This document shows positions 43,955 to 53,994 of a stretch of 64,000 nt of DNA, one piece after another; within the stretch, counting starts at the first letter, position 1; each line of letters starts with the position of its first letter. The notes beneath the pieces are model-generated. The model had not been told where the DNA came from. It saw only the letters and a list, made by a program, of their open reading frames with translations, and did not search any database. Both the position numbers and the translations under genes were made by a program. Source of the stretch: an uncultured Paracoccaceae bacterium (GTDB taxonomy: Bacteria > Pseudomonadota > Alphaproteobacteria > Rhodobacterales > Rhodobacteraceae); assembly GCA_947501555.1 (NCBI GenBank), contig CANMWG010000003.1, forward strand, positions 124,001 through 188,000, in the 5' to 3' direction.

Positions 43955-44419
43955 TTAGTCTTTCCGGGGCGGCAGAAAACGTTTTTCAAATGCGGTCTTG
44001 GTCCGGGCGAAACCAGCAGCTTCATAAAACGCCAATGTCGATGGGCGTTTTGACCCGGTCATCAGCATGATCTTGTAACAGCCCTCCCCTTGGGCCAATG
44101 CGGTGGCGGCATCCAAGACCCCCGTGCCAAATCCGCGACCGCGAAAATCAGCGTGAGTGACGACATTTTCGATCAGTGCAAAAGATGCACCACCACGGGT
44201 CAGGTTTGGGACGATGACCAAGACACAAGATGCAACCAGTTGTGTGCTAAGATGACACAAGAGAATCGTACTACCTTCCATTGCAATCAAGCGATCAAAT
44301 TGCGCACGGGCGCGATCAGGCGGACAGGGTGGTTCATCCACGATCAGATGCGCATAAAGGCCGATGAGGTCTGACAGATCATCCGCTTGGGCGGCGCGAA
44401 TGATCAGGCCATCGGTCAT
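43955..44419 (-). CDS. GNAT family N-acetyltransferase
   Basis: A 154-residue acetyltransferase with the CoA loop VVTHADFRGRGFGTGVLDAA and the C-terminal STLAFYEAAGFARTKTAFEKRF. The start at 44419 overlaps the hydroxypyruvate isomerase stop (ATGA), so it is the downstream gene of that operon. The substrate is unknown. Confidence 0.85.
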   Translation of the reverse strand: MTDGLIIRAAQADDLSDLIGLYAHLIVDEPPCPPDRARAQFDRLIAMEGSTILLCHLSTQLVASCVLVIVPNLTRGGASFALIENVVTHADFRGRGFGTGVLDAATALAQGEGCYKIMLMTGSKRPSTLAFYEAAGFARTKTAFEKRFLPPRKD

Positions 44420-45171
44420 GCCGGGGCGATCCAATCCAAACCATCTGCCGTGTCCGCCTTGGGCTTATATTCGCCCGAGACCCAGCCAGCGTATCCATCT
44501 GCATCCAGTGCAGCAAAAAACGTGGGGAAATCAATCACGCCCGGACCGGGTTCATTCCGGTCAGGGGCCTGCGCCACTTGGACATGCACCGTCAGGTCGC
44601 GGCAGGCAGACCAACAGGTCATGACATCACCGGTGATCTTGGCCGCATGAAAGGCATCAAACTGCAGGCGCAGATTGGGGGCATTGACGGCATCAATGAT
44701 GTCTCGGGCCAGCTCAAAATCATTCATGAAATAGCCGGGCATCGTATCGGGGTTGATCGGCTCAATCGTCAGGCTTTGCTTGGGGGCCTCGGCGGTAGCC
44801 CAGCGCAGGTTGTCAATCAAAACCTCACGGGCATCCGGCCCCTCAGCCACACCCGACATGACATGCAGATGTTGGGCACCGAGGGTCTTGGCATAGCGTA
44901 GGGACCGTTTGAAATCGCGGCGAAAGCGGTCCTCCACCCCTGGGATCGCGGCAAAACCCTGATCGCCACCGGTGTAATTGGGTGGTGGGCAATTGATCAG
45001 GGCCATCTTCAATTCATACTGGGCCAGTTCATTGACGATGTCCTGGGCGTTGACGTCATAGGGGGACAAAATCTCAACGGCATCAAAGCCAGCCTCTTTT
45101 GCGGCGGCGAAACGTTCAAGGAGGGGGCGTTCGGTAAATAACCAGGTTAAATTGGCGCAATATTTTGGCAT
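44416..45171 (-). CDS. hyi: Hydroxypyruvate isomerase
   Basis: A 251-residue TIM-barrel protein of the xylose isomerase-like superfamily, hydroxypyruvate isomerase group, converting hydroxypyruvate to tartronate semialdehyde in glyoxylate metabolism. Seen are MPKYCANLTWLFTERPLLERFAAAK, GFDAVEI, the metal Glu in LTIEPIN, QFDAFHAA and HVQVAQAPDRNEPG-GVIDF and SGEYKP. The start at 45171 aligns with the family. It is functionally related to glcDEF at 58426-62285, since both act on C2/C3 glycolate-derived acids. Confidence 0.88.
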   Translation of the reverse strand: MPKYCANLTWLFTERPLLERFAAAKEAGFDAVEILSPYDVNAQDIVNELAQYELKMALINCPPPNYTGGDQGFAAIPGVEDRFRRDFKRSLRYAKTLGAQHLHVMSGVAEGPDAREVLIDNLRWATAEAPKQSLTIEPINPDTMPGYFMNDFELARDIIDAVNAPNLRLQFDAFHAAKITGDVMTCWSACRDLTVHVQVAQAPDRNEPGPGVIDFPTFFAALDADGYAGWVSGEYKPKADTADGLDWIAPA

Positions 45172-45312
45172 TGGGGTGTCCTTCGGTCTTCGGGACAACT
45201 TTGCCCTGCAGAGCGGGCCTGATGCAATCAATTTGCGCACATTAATCGGGTATAAGAAGCCTTTGTATGTGCTGGGATGCCAGTAAGAGGAACGACTTTG
45301 CAGCAAAAGCAA

Positions 45313-45339
45313 AAGGCCCGCACAAATTGCACGGGCCTT
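45313..45339 (-). terminator. Terminator of the outer-membrane protein gene
   Basis: AAGGCCCG (45313-45320) pairs with CGGGCCTT (45332-45339). Read on the minus strand the stem is followed by TTTGCTTTTG. It lies 29 bases after the stop of the beta-barrel gene. Confidence 0.72.
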
Positions 45340-45367
45340 CGCATGGGTTTACAACATCAAGGCAGCC

Positions 45368-46258
45368 TTAGAAGGCAAACCCGAACCCAGCTTGCACGTC
45401 GTCAAGGGCAGCTTGGGAGAACCGGGCATCCAGTCGCTTACGGGCACCTGTTTCATAGGTCAGTGACGCCTGAATAACTGAGATGTCATCGTCAAATGAA
45501 TCACTCTGGATCACACCAAAACTTGCGTCAAACCATAGGTCGTCAACAAACTGGTAACCACCACCAATCGCGATGACCGATAGATCAATGAAATCATCGC
45601 CATAGAGCGTCTGAAAAGCTGCAGAGGCACGGATTTGCGGCGCGATATCGTAGGTGCCGCGAACGCCAAACAGGCCCCCATCGTCTTCGCTAAAGGTGTC
45701 GATTGTTGCCCGGGCAAAGATTGGCCCGTCTTCATACTCCGCAACCAACTTGTAGTCCGTCCCATCGAATTCAGATTGGGTGGTGGCCGACGCGCCCAAC
45801 GTAACCGCTGGAATAACCGAGGCTTCACCGATCAAGACCGTTGTAAGGTTGTCTTCGTCCAAATCGCCTTGCGACAGATTGATGGCAGCGCCAAACTGAG
45901 CGGTCTCATACTGACCAAAGGCCTCAAATCCAGTGATCGTATCGCCCTCATCGGGGTCAGTGGCAAAAAGCCCTAAACCTGCCAATGCTTCAGGTGAAAA
46001 GACATAGGCTCCCGAAGCACCATATGTGGTGGAAACATTATCACCATCAATAGAAAAATTCAGAATCTCTGCCGTAAGCAGGAATTGTGAAATTTCATAT
46101 TCCACTTCGCCATGCAGCAGCCCTGCGTCAACCTGATCAAAGTCATCAGAATCATAGCTTGAATAGTCGTAGCTCAAACGCGCAAAGCTCACGCCTTCAG
46201 CGAAAGCGGGCCCGGCCAACAGTGCGGCAACGGCGGTCATTGTGATTGATTTGAACAT
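45368..46258 (-). CDS. Porin-like outer-membrane beta-barrel protein
   Basis: A 296-residue exported protein. The signal peptide MFKSITMTAVAALLAGPAFA is followed by alternating hydrophobic/polar strands with many Asp and aromatic residues (SFARLSYDYSSYDSDDFDQVD, FARATIDTF, GTYDIAPQIRASAAFQ), and it ends in a terminal Phe (AGFGFAF), a typical barrel assembly signal. It is probably a porin or outer-membrane channel of the Rhodobacteraceae. Of three consecutive ATGs, the third (46258) sits eight bases after AAGGA and is preferred. Confidence 0.75.
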   Translation of the reverse strand: MFKSITMTAVAALLAGPAFAEGVSFARLSYDYSSYDSDDFDQVDAGLLHGEVEYEISQFLLTAEILNFSIDGDNVSTTYGASGAYVFSPEALAGLGLFATDPDEGDTITGFEAFGQYETAQFGAAINLSQGDLDEDNLTTVLIGEASVIPAVTLGASATTQSEFDGTDYKLVAEYEDGPIFARATIDTFSEDDGGLFGVRGTYDIAPQIRASAAFQTLYGDDFIDLSVIAIGGGYQFVDDLWFDASFGVIQSDSFDDDISVIQASLTYETGARKRLDARFSQAALDDVQAGFGFAF

Positions 46259-46595
46259 CATCATTTCCTTCTTGCTCAATGATAGGTGCCAGCGCATATG
46301 CCCCCGCCTCAGCCAAAGACAACGCGAAAAAAATGCCGATTTTCACAACCGATGCGCAGAAGTCGCAATGCACGGCGCATTCATCATAACGGCTATGCAG
46401 AAAAACCATGGGAAATGGGGTTTTTGACCCCAATTGCTTGTTTCCATTCAACAAAAAGTGAATAGCCCTTGCAAAAAATGCGCGGCTTCCAGGGTGATAC
46501 CGTCGGAAATAATGAACGTCAGACAGGCTGCGCCGCCCGCCCGACAAGACATCGCGCGAGACTAAGCAACTGTAAAACGGCAGGCGTCGCAGACG
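46259..46595. other. Gene-free region upstream of the porin-like gene
   Basis: No gene is evident. TGGGGT (46416-46421) and ACCCCA (46427-46432) form a short hairpin around TTTTG about 160 bases before the porin start. The AT-rich stretch around 46440-46480 may hold its promoter. The rest shows nothing notable. Confidence 0.4.
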
Positions 46596-47174
46596 TTAAA
46601 CCAACTCTGCCGCCGGGATGATCGGGAAAAACTGCCCCAGCGACCGAAGACCAAACCAAACCTCGCCCTCATGTTCGGCCTCTTCCCCAATCTCAACCAG
46701 GCGGTAGAATGATTTGCGGTCAATCAGCGCCTCAAGATTGGCGCGGACCAAAACATAGGGCGACGGCTCGCCTGTTTCTGGATCGCGCTCAACGCGAATA
46801 GGATGATCGGGCCCGGCGGTCGTAAGGTCGCCAACGTTGGTCTCAAATTCCAGCCCATCATCGGGCCGCTGATTAAAATCAACGGCGACGAAGGGGGCGT
46901 CATCCACGGTGATCCCGACCTTCTCAACCGGGGTCACAAGCACATAGTCATCGCCATCACGGCGGAGAATCGTTGAAAACAGCTTCACCAATTCAGGCCG
47001 ACCGATAGGCGTGCCCATGTAAAACCACGTCCCGTCCCGGGCGATCCGCATGTCGATATGGCCGCAATGGGGCGGATTCCACAGATGAACCGGCGGCAAA
47101 CCGCCTTTTTGGGCGGCGCGGGCGCTGGAAGCGAGGCTTTCTGCCGATGGTCTCACAATCTTTTGTGTGGTCAT
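46596..47174 (-). CDS. DUF1285 family protein
   Basis: A 192-residue protein of the DUF1285 family. Typical segments are LPPVHLWNPPHCGHIDMRIARDGTWFYMGTPIGRPELVKLFSTILRRDGDDYVLVTPVEKVGI and the later VDFNQRPDDGLEFETNVGD. The fold is known structurally, but the function is not. The start is ATG 47174 or 47186. It is divergent from the MoxR operon with a 68-bp gap; such genes commonly sit beside moxR in alphaproteobacteria. Confidence 0.85.
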   Translation of the reverse strand: MTTQKIVRPSAESLASSARAAQKGGLPPVHLWNPPHCGHIDMRIARDGTWFYMGTPIGRPELVKLFSTILRRDGDDYVLVTPVEKVGITVDDAPFVAVDFNQRPDDGLEFETNVGDLTTAGPDHPIRVERDPETGEPSPYVLVRANLEALIDRKSFYRLVEIGEEAEHEGEVWFGLRSLGQFFPIIPAAELV

Positions 47175-47242
47175 TAATTTTGCCATTGGGGTTCATGGGA
47201 TTATCTGTACCATTGGTAATATAGTTCAACCGGAGAAATGTC

Positions 47243-48250
47243 ATGGCCAACGATGCCGATCTTGTCGCCCACATCGAAACCCTGGGCGCAAAACTGGGCG
47301 AAGCCCGTACCAGTATCTCGGCCCGTTTCATCGGCCAGCCCCGCGTGGTGGACCTGACGCTGACGGCGTTGATCTGCGGAGGCCACGCTGTGCTGATCGG
47401 ATTGCCCGGCCTTGGCAAAACCCGGCTTGTTGATACGCTTTCCACCGTCATGGGGCTGAACGGCAACCGGATCCAGTTCACGCCTGACCTGATGCCCGCC
47501 GATATCCTTGGCTCTGAAGTGTTAGAAACCTCTGCTGACGGCACCCGGAACTTCCGCTTTATCGAAGGGCCGATCTTTTGCCAGCTTCTGATGGCCGATG
47601 AGATCAACCGGGCCTCGCCCCGGACCCAATCAGCCCTTTTGCAAGCGATGCAGGAAAAAGAAGTGACCATCGCAGGGCAGCACCGCGCCCTTGGGGTGCC
47701 GTTTCACGTGCTGGCCACCCAAAACCCGATTGAACAGGAAGGCACATACCCGCTGCCCGAAGCGCAGCTTGACCGGTTCCTGGTGCAGATCGACGTCCCC
47801 TACCCGGACCGCGAAACCGAAAAAGGCATTCTGCTGGCCACCACCGGTGTCGAGGAAGCAGAATCCACAGCCGTCTTCACAGCACAAGAGCTGCTGGATG
47901 CGCAAAACGTGCTTCGGCGGATGCCCGTGGGCGAGAACATCGTTGAGATGATCCTTGATCTGGTGCGCGCCTGCCGTCCCGACGATGCGGCTGCCCCAGA
48001 TGTGATCAAACAAAACGTCAGTTGGGGTCCCGGCCCACGTGCAGCCCAGGCGCTGATGCTCACGGTACGTGCAGCTGCACTGCTTGACGGGCGGCTTGCG
48101 CCCTCTGCCGAAGATATCAAGACCATGGCCATCCCCGTGCTGGAACACCGGATGGCGCTGTCCTTTGCGGCCCGTGCGCGGGGCGAAAGCATCCATGACA
48201 TTATCAACCAAGTCGCGGATCAGATCACACAGGTCTCTGCCGCCGCATGA
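47243..48250 (+). CDS. MoxR family AAA+ ATPase
   Basis: A 335-residue AAA+ chaperone-like ATPase. The Walker A motif is GLPGLGKT (53-60), Walker B is LLMADEINRASPRTQSALLQAMQEKEVT, sensor 1 is LATQNPIEQEGTYPLPEAQLDRF, and a C-terminal lid follows. MoxR proteins work with VWA-domain partners in metal insertion or envelope complex assembly. It heads a four-gene operon with DUF58, DUF4159 and VWA/GATase-like proteins; the stop overlaps the DUF58 start (ATGA). Confidence 0.93.
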   Translation: MANDADLVAHIETLGAKLGEARTSISARFIGQPRVVDLTLTALICGGHAVLIGLPGLGKTRLVDTLSTVMGLNGNRIQFTPDLMPADILGSEVLETSADGTRNFRFIEGPIFCQLLMADEINRASPRTQSALLQAMQEKEVTIAGQHRALGVPFHVLATQNPIEQEGTYPLPEAQLDRFLVQIDVPYPDRETEKGILLATTGVEEAESTAVFTAQELLDAQNVLRRMPVGENIVEMILDLVRACRPDDAAAPDVIKQNVSWGPGPRAAQALMLTVRAAALLDGRLAPSAEDIKTMAIPVLEHRMALSFAARARGESIHDIINQVADQITQVSAAA

Positions 48251-49116
48251 CCGCATCGCTCACTCTCAGATCACAAGCCGAAACGCTTGCGGGGCCGCTG
48301 CCCGCGCTTCTGGCCGAGGCCGAGCATCTGGCCGCTGCTGTTCTTTTGGGCGATCACGGGCGCAGACGAGCAGGTACCGGCGATACATTCTGGCAATACC
48401 GGCCCGCGCAGCCCCATGATGAGGCACGCACAATCGACTGGCGGCGGTCGGCCCGTTCGGACAGCAATTTCGTGCAAGATAAAGAGTGGCAGATTGCGCA
48501 ATCGATCATCCTCTGGGTCGATCAGGCAGCATCGATGTCATTCCAATCAGACGACAACCCCACCAAAGCAGCCAGGGCACGCACATTGGCGCTTGCGATG
48601 GCAATCCTGCTGATCCGCGGCGGCGAACGGGTTGGCCTGACCGGGCTGCGGCTCCCGCCGCGCCGGGGGGAAGCACAGCTGATGCGCATGGCGCAACTGC
48701 TCAATGAAGATGGCACGACGGATTATGGCGCGCCCGAAGCGCAAGGAATGTTGCCGCACTCGCGTGCGTTGTTTGTCAGCGATTTTCTGGGCGATATCAA
48801 ACCGGTAGAAGAGGCGCTGCTACGGGCTGCCGACCGCGGTGTGCGGGGCACGCTGCTACAGATACTGGACCCGCAAGAAGAGGCCTTCCCCTTCGACGGG
48901 CGCACGATCTTCCAATCCATGACGGGCGCGCTGGAACATGAGACGCTCAAGGCAGGCGACCTGAAAGAGCGGTATCTGACCCGTCTTGCGGAACGCAAAG
49001 ACAGGTTACAGCACTTGGCCCGCACCACCGGCTGGCAATATAGCACACACCACACCGGTGAAAGCGCGACCAGCGCGCTCCTGTGGCTTTATGGCGCGAT
49101 GGAGCGGCACGCATGA
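48247..49116 (+). CDS. DUF58 domain protein
   Basis: A 289-residue protein. The DUF58 core GRRRAGTGDTFWQYRPAQPHDEARTIDWRRSARSD (about 38-72) is clear, followed by a VWA-like fold with ILWVDQAASM, where the MIDAS D-x-S-x-S is incomplete (DQAAS). It is the normal partner of MoxR ATPases. Start and stop couple it tightly to moxR. Confidence 0.9.
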   Translation: MTASLTLRSQAETLAGPLPALLAEAEHLAAAVLLGDHGRRRAGTGDTFWQYRPAQPHDEARTIDWRRSARSDSNFVQDKEWQIAQSIILWVDQAASMSFQSDDNPTKAARARTLALAMAILLIRGGERVGLTGLRLPPRRGEAQLMRMAQLLNEDGTTDYGAPEAQGMLPHSRALFVSDFLGDIKPVEEALLRAADRGVRGTLLQILDPQEEAFPFDGRTIFQSMTGALEHETLKAGDLKERYLTRLAERKDRLQHLARTTGWQYSTHHTGESATSALLWLYGAMERHA

Positions 49117-49159
49117 CCCATTTTGTCCCGCCTGACGTATCAAAGGAGACGCATACATA

Positions 49160-51925
49160 ATGTGGTCTATTGGTCCTTTAGGTTTTGCCGCCCCTTGGCT
49201 TTTGCTTGGCTTGCTCGCCCTGCCGATCCTTTGGCTCTTGCTGCGGGCGGTCCCACCAGCGCCGATCAAACGGCGCTTTCCGGGTGTGGCGCTTCTTCTG
49301 GGGCTAAGCGACGACGAAACCCAGTCCGACCGGACACCTTGGTGGCTGCTGCTGCTCCGCCTTTTGGCTGTTGCGGCAATCATCATCGGTTTCGCTGGGC
49401 CCGTCTTGAACCCACAGGACAGCCAGGGCGGCGATGGCGATCTGGTCATCGTGCTTGATGGGACATGGGCGGGTGCGGCAAGCTGGCAAGCCAAAATCGA
49501 TCGGGTTGAAACACTGCTGTCCGAAGCGGCAGTGAACAACCGGCGGGTCGCCGTGACCACGCTGACAGACCTCCCCCCGGATGAACTGACATTCACAGCA
49601 CCAACGGATTGGCAAAACCGCTTAGCAAACCTGGCACCGCAACCATGGCAACCGGTAGATGCGGCCGATTGGTTTAACCAGATCACTGGTGATTTTGAGA
49701 CCTTTTGGGTCTCAGACGGACTTGATTTCGCTGGGCGTGAGGACTTGCTGAGCGCACTCGAAACCCACGGGCCTGTGACGGTCTTCCAAGCACCGCGGCA
49801 AACAATCGGGCTGCGGCCTGCACGTTTTGAGGATGGGCAAGTGCTGGTCTCGGCAACGCGGACACCTGTGGGCAACATGCTCGACACCACCATCACAGCG
49901 GTCGGGCTTGATCCGGCCGGGGTGGAACGGCAGCTGGCCACTGTGCCACTCAGCTTTGCCGCCGGCGAACGGATCGCAGAAACCGCCATGGTCCTGCCGC
50001 CAGAGCTGCGCAACCGGATCACCCGGTTCGAAGTGACAGGCACGCGATCAGCCGGTGCGGTCAGCCTGACCGATGATGCGCTGAAGCGGCGCGAGGTCGC
50101 CCTGATCGCAGGGCGCGACGACCGCGAAGGGCTGGAACTGTTGTCGCAGCTTTACTACCTGCGCGAGGCGCTGGAACCCACCGCCGACATCATTGATGGC
50201 GCGCTGGAAGACATCCTTCTGGCCAACCCCGATGTGATCGTGCTGGCGGATGTGGCGATCCTGACGGATATCGAGGCCCAAGGCGTCGCTGACTGGGTGA
50301 ACAAAGGGGGCTTGCTGCTACGATTTGCCGGGCCACGGCTGGCGGGATCTGATCTGGGGCGGACCGAAGAAGACCCGCTTTTGCCCGTGCGGCTGCGATC
50401 CGGCGGGCGCAGTGTGGGGGGGGCTATGAGCTGGGGGGAACCCAAAACCCTTGCACCTTTCACCGAAAACTCACCCTTTTTTGGACTGCCGGTGCCGAAC
50501 GATGTGACAATCACCAGCCAGGTCATGGCGCAACCCGATCCAACTCTGTCGGAGCGGGTGATCGCACAGCTGGCCGATGGGACCCCCTTGGTGACGCGGA
50601 AAATCAGCGGCGAAGGTCAGGTGGTGCTGGTACATGTGACCGCAAACGCCGAATGGTCAACGCTGCCGCTCTCGGGACTTTTCGTGCAGATGCTAGAGCG
50701 GCTTGCGGTCTCCACACGACCCGCGACACCGGATGCGGCAGAACTGGACGGGACGACATGGTTGCCCAACAAAATCCTGGACGCCTACGGGCGGCTCAGG
50801 GATGGCAGCGACTTGCCGGGAGTGGACGGGACGCTTCTGGGAACAGGAACGCCAGGACCGGCACTGCCGCCGGGGCTTTATGCAGGGGATGACAGACAAT
50901 TGGCGATCAATGTGATTGGACAGGACACCATACTCAACGCAGCCGCCTGGCCTGCACGGATCGCGGTCGAGGGGATGGCAGTCGCACGTGAGACCAATCT
51001 CAAAGGATGGCTGCTGAGCAGCGCATTGATCCTGATGCTGATCGATATCATCGCGTCACTGGCGGTCGGCGGACGGTTGCGGGGACCACGGGCCGATGTG
51101 GCGGCGGCACTGGCGCTGGTGCTCGTCATGGCCGCGCCGGACAACGCTCAGGCACAGGCACAACCAGGTGACGATTTCGCGCTTCTAGCCACCAGCCAAG
51201 TCGTGCTGGGCCATATTCTGACAGGCGACCGCGAGACCGATGACATCGCGGCTGCAGGGCTGACAGGGATTTCGGAAACCCTGTTCCGACGGACATCCAT
51301 CGAACCGGCAGACCCGCTTGGGGTGAACCTTGAAACCGACGAATTAGCGTTTTTCCCGTTCCTCTACTGGCCGATCACAGCAGATCAACCGCTGCCCAGC
51401 CGCGAGGCTTACGGCAAGCTGAACCGGTACCTGCGGTCGGGTGGGATGATTATGTTCGACACCCGCGACGCAGACACCGCACAATTCGGATCAGGCTCAG
51501 CGGAAGGGCGGATGCTGCAATCCATTGCGAGGTCACTGGATATTCCACCGCTTGAACCAATCCCCACGGACCACGTTCTGACCCGAACATTTTATCTGCT
51601 GCAGGACTTCCCCGGACGCTACGCCAGCCGCGACGTCTGGGTTGAGGCGGCCTCACTGGATGCAGAACAAATTGAAGGAATGCCCTTCCGAAACCTGAAT
51701 GACGGGGTCACACCAGTGATCATCGGCGGAAACGATTGGGCGCGGGCCTGGGCTGTGAACGACAGCGGGCAACGGATGTTCCCGGTCGGACGCGGAATGG
51801 CCGGTGAACGGCAACGGGAAATTGCACTACGCTTTGGGGTGAATGTGATCATGCATGTGCTGACGGGCAACTATAAATCTGATCAGGTCCATGTGCCTGA
51901 CCTGCTTGATCGGCTTGGCCAATGA
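49160..51925 (+). CDS. BatA N-terminal / DUF4159 membrane protein
   Basis: A 921-residue membrane protein. The N-terminus is a BatA-like two-helix unit (MWSIGPLGFAAPWLLLGLLALPILWLLL ... WWLLLLRLLAVAAIIIGFAGPVL), then a VWA-like domain with a degenerate MIDAS (VLDGTWAG) and a glutamine-amidotransferase-like region. A C-terminal membrane helix pair (about 612-665) follows. The last 250 residues are DUF4159 (FPFLYWPI ... GGMIMFDTRDAD). It belongs to the MoxR operon. The function is probably envelope integrity or a stress response, by analogy with Bat proteins. Confidence 0.85.
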   Translation: MWSIGPLGFAAPWLLLGLLALPILWLLLRAVPPAPIKRRFPGVALLLGLSDDETQSDRTPWWLLLLRLLAVAAIIIGFAGPVLNPQDSQGGDGDLVIVLDGTWAGAASWQAKIDRVETLLSEAAVNNRRVAVTTLTDLPPDELTFTAPTDWQNRLANLAPQPWQPVDAADWFNQITGDFETFWVSDGLDFAGREDLLSALETHGPVTVFQAPRQTIGLRPARFEDGQVLVSATRTPVGNMLDTTITAVGLDPAGVERQLATVPLSFAAGERIAETAMVLPPELRNRITRFEVTGTRSAGAVSLTDDALKRREVALIAGRDDREGLELLSQLYYLREALEPTADIIDGALEDILLANPDVIVLADVAILTDIEAQGVADWVNKGGLLLRFAGPRLAGSDLGRTEEDPLLPVRLRSGGRSVGGAMSWGEPKTLAPFTENSPFFGLPVPNDVTITSQVMAQPDPTLSERVIAQLADGTPLVTRKISGEGQVVLVHVTANAEWSTLPLSGLFVQMLERLAVSTRPATPDAAELDGTTWLPNKILDAYGRLRDGSDLPGVDGTLLGTGTPGPALPPGLYAGDDRQLAINVIGQDTILNAAAWPARIAVEGMAVARETNLKGWLLSSALILMLIDIIASLAVGGRLRGPRADVAAALALVLVMAAPDNAQAQAQPGDDFALLATSQVVLGHILTGDRETDDIAAAGLTGISETLFRRTSIEPADPLGVNLETDELAFFPFLYWPITADQPLPSREAYGKLNRYLRSGGMIMFDTRDADTAQFGSGSAEGRMLQSIARSLDIPPLEPIPTDHVLTRTFYLLQDFPGRYASRDVWVEAASLDAEQIEGMPFRNLNDGVTPVIIGGNDWARAWAVNDSGQRMFPVGRGMAGERQREIALRFGVNVIMHVLTGNYKSDQVHVPDLLDRLGQ

Positions 51926-53988
51926 CGGGCACATTGATCCTTGATCCGCTGATCCCACTGATCGCGTTGTATATCGTCGCTGGACTTGCGGCGGTGGGTT
52001 TGGTGCTTGCCCTCTGGCGCAGGTTACCCGGCTGGTGGCTCCGCGGCCTCGCGGGGCTCAGCCTTCTCGCCGCACTCGCCAATCCGGCCCTGCAACAAGA
52101 AGACCGCGATCCCCTGACCGATATCATCATGCTTGTGGTCGACGAAAGTGCCAGCCAACGGATCAGCGACCGGCCCGACCAAAACGCCGCTGCCATCGCC
52201 AATATCGAAGCGCAAGTCGCGCGGCAACCCAATGCCGAGCTGCGCCAGGTCACGCTTGGCGACGGTGAAGGCGACATCGGCAGCGCCCTGATGACCGCCC
52301 TGTCCGAGGCACTGGCCGAAGAACCGCAAGGCCGGATCGCTGGGATCATTCTGGTCAGCGACGGACGTATCCATGATATCGACCGCGCACCGGGGCTACC
52401 TGCGCCCATGCACTTGCTGCTGACCGGGCAACCAGACGATTGGGACAGACGGCTTGTGGTGTCCAACGCACCCGCCTTCGCGATCCTAGGCGAACAGGTC
52501 ACGTTGACTTTGCGGATCGATGACCAAGGGGCCGCCCCCGCGACCCAGAGCGTGCAGCTGACAATTTCAATCGATGGTGATGACCCTGTGTCACTGCCCG
52601 TGCCGATCGGCCAAGACATCGAACTGCCCATTGAGCTGCCGCACGGCGGCATGAACGTGCTACAATTCGAAATCCCTGCTGCCGAAGGTGAATTGACCGA
52701 CCGGAACAACAGTGCGGTGGTGCAAATAAACGGAGTACGCGACAGGCTGCGGGTGCTGCTGGTCTCGGGCGAGCCGCATCCGGGCGAACGGACATGGCGG
52801 AACCTGCTGAAATCAGATTCAGCCGTTGACCTCGTCCATTTCACCATCCTGCGCCCACCTGAAAAACAAGACGGGGTGCCAGTCAACGAGCTTTCGCTGA
52901 TCGCCTTCCCCACCCGCGAGTTGTTCCTTGAGAAAATCAACGACTTTGACCTGATCATCTTTGACCGGTATCGACGGCGGGGTATCCTGCCCAGCAGCTA
53001 TCTTGAAAACATCCGGTCCTATGTGGAACAAGGCGGCGCAGTGCTGATCTCATCGGGGCCTGAATACGGGTCCGCAGACAGTATCTACCGGTCGCCTTTG
53101 GGGGACATCTTGCCCGGCGCGCCCACCGCACGGGTCTTCGAAGAAGGCTTCACCCCACAAATCACCGAATTAGGGCAGCGGCACCCGGTCACCGAAGGGC
53201 TTGATCAATTGTCGCCCGGTACGGACGGCGAAGGCCCAGGCTGGGGCCGCTGGTTCCGCCTGATCGACGTGCTTGTCCCGCTTGAGGCAACAACCGTCAT
53301 GTCCGGGCTTGACGACCGCCCCGTGCTGATCCTCAACCGGATCGGCGACGGGCGGGTGTCGCTGATCGCTTCCGACCATTCCTGGCTTTGGGACCGTGGA
53401 TATGAAGGCGGCGGACCTCAGCTTGAACTGTTGCGCAGGCTAGCCCATTGGATGATGAAAGAACCCGAGCTTGAGGAAGAGGCGCTCTGGGTCGAACCCA
53501 CGGGCCAGACCATGCGGATCATCCGGCGGACGCTGGCGCTGGAAACCGGCGAAGTTACCGTGACCCACCCTGACGGGACAGAAACCGTACTGACCCTTGA
53601 AGAGGTCTCACCCGGACGGTTTGAAACGCTCTGGGAGGCCCCCGAAATGGGTCTCTATCGGTTGGACGACGGGGTTGAGACCAGCGTGATCGCGTTAGGA
53701 CCCGCCGCACCGCGCGAGTTTGAACAGACCATCGCGTCAGCCGAGGTGCTGTCACCGCTCGTGACCGGCACGGGGGGCGGCGCGAAAACCATATCTGATG
53801 GGGATGTCAGCATCCGGACAGTCCGCGAAGGACGGCCCGCAAACGGGCGCGGCTGGATCGGGATCACACCACGCGGAGCCTTCCAAACGGCCGAAGTGCG
53901 GATCACGCCGATCCTTCCCGCATGGGCATTCCTCTTGCTCGCATCGCTTCTGATGGTCGGGGCATGGCTCCGCGAAGGGCGGCGGTAG
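51922..53988 (+). CDS. Membrane protein with VWA-like and GATase1-like domains
   Basis: A 688-residue membrane protein with N-terminal helices (about 8-32 and 38-52), a VWA-like domain with a D-x-S-x-S MIDAS (VVDESASQ, about 73), a beta-sandwich (about 180-270), a GATase1-like domain (LRVLLVSGEPHPGERTWRNLL ... YVEQGGAVLISSGPEY) lacking an obvious catalytic Cys, and a C-terminal helix before WLREGRR. The start overlaps the DUF4159 stop (ATGA). Last gene of the MoxR operon. Confidence 0.8.
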   Translation: MTGTLILDPLIPLIALYIVAGLAAVGLVLALWRRLPGWWLRGLAGLSLLAALANPALQQEDRDPLTDIIMLVVDESASQRISDRPDQNAAAIANIEAQVARQPNAELRQVTLGDGEGDIGSALMTALSEALAEEPQGRIAGIILVSDGRIHDIDRAPGLPAPMHLLLTGQPDDWDRRLVVSNAPAFAILGEQVTLTLRIDDQGAAPATQSVQLTISIDGDDPVSLPVPIGQDIELPIELPHGGMNVLQFEIPAAEGELTDRNNSAVVQINGVRDRLRVLLVSGEPHPGERTWRNLLKSDSAVDLVHFTILRPPEKQDGVPVNELSLIAFPTRELFLEKINDFDLIIFDRYRRRGILPSSYLENIRSYVEQGGAVLISSGPEYGSADSIYRSPLGDILPGAPTARVFEEGFTPQITELGQRHPVTEGLDQLSPGTDGEGPGWGRWFRLIDVLVPLEATTVMSGLDDRPVLILNRIGDGRVSLIASDHSWLWDRGYEGGGPQLELLRRLAHWMMKEPELEEEALWVEPTGQTMRIIRRTLALETGEVTVTHPDGTETVLTLEEVSPGRFETLWEAPEMGLYRLDDGVETSVIALGPAAPREFEQTIASAEVLSPLVTGTGGGAKTISDGDVSIRTVREGRPANGRGWIGITPRGAFQTAEVRITPILPAWAFLLLASLLMVGAWLREGRR

Positions 53989-53994
53989 CGCCAA

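Noticed and set aside
49006..50043. Long minus-strand frame opposite the DUF58/DUF4159 genes
   Set aside because: Ser/Arg-rich low-complexity product, a shadow of a GC-rich coding strand.
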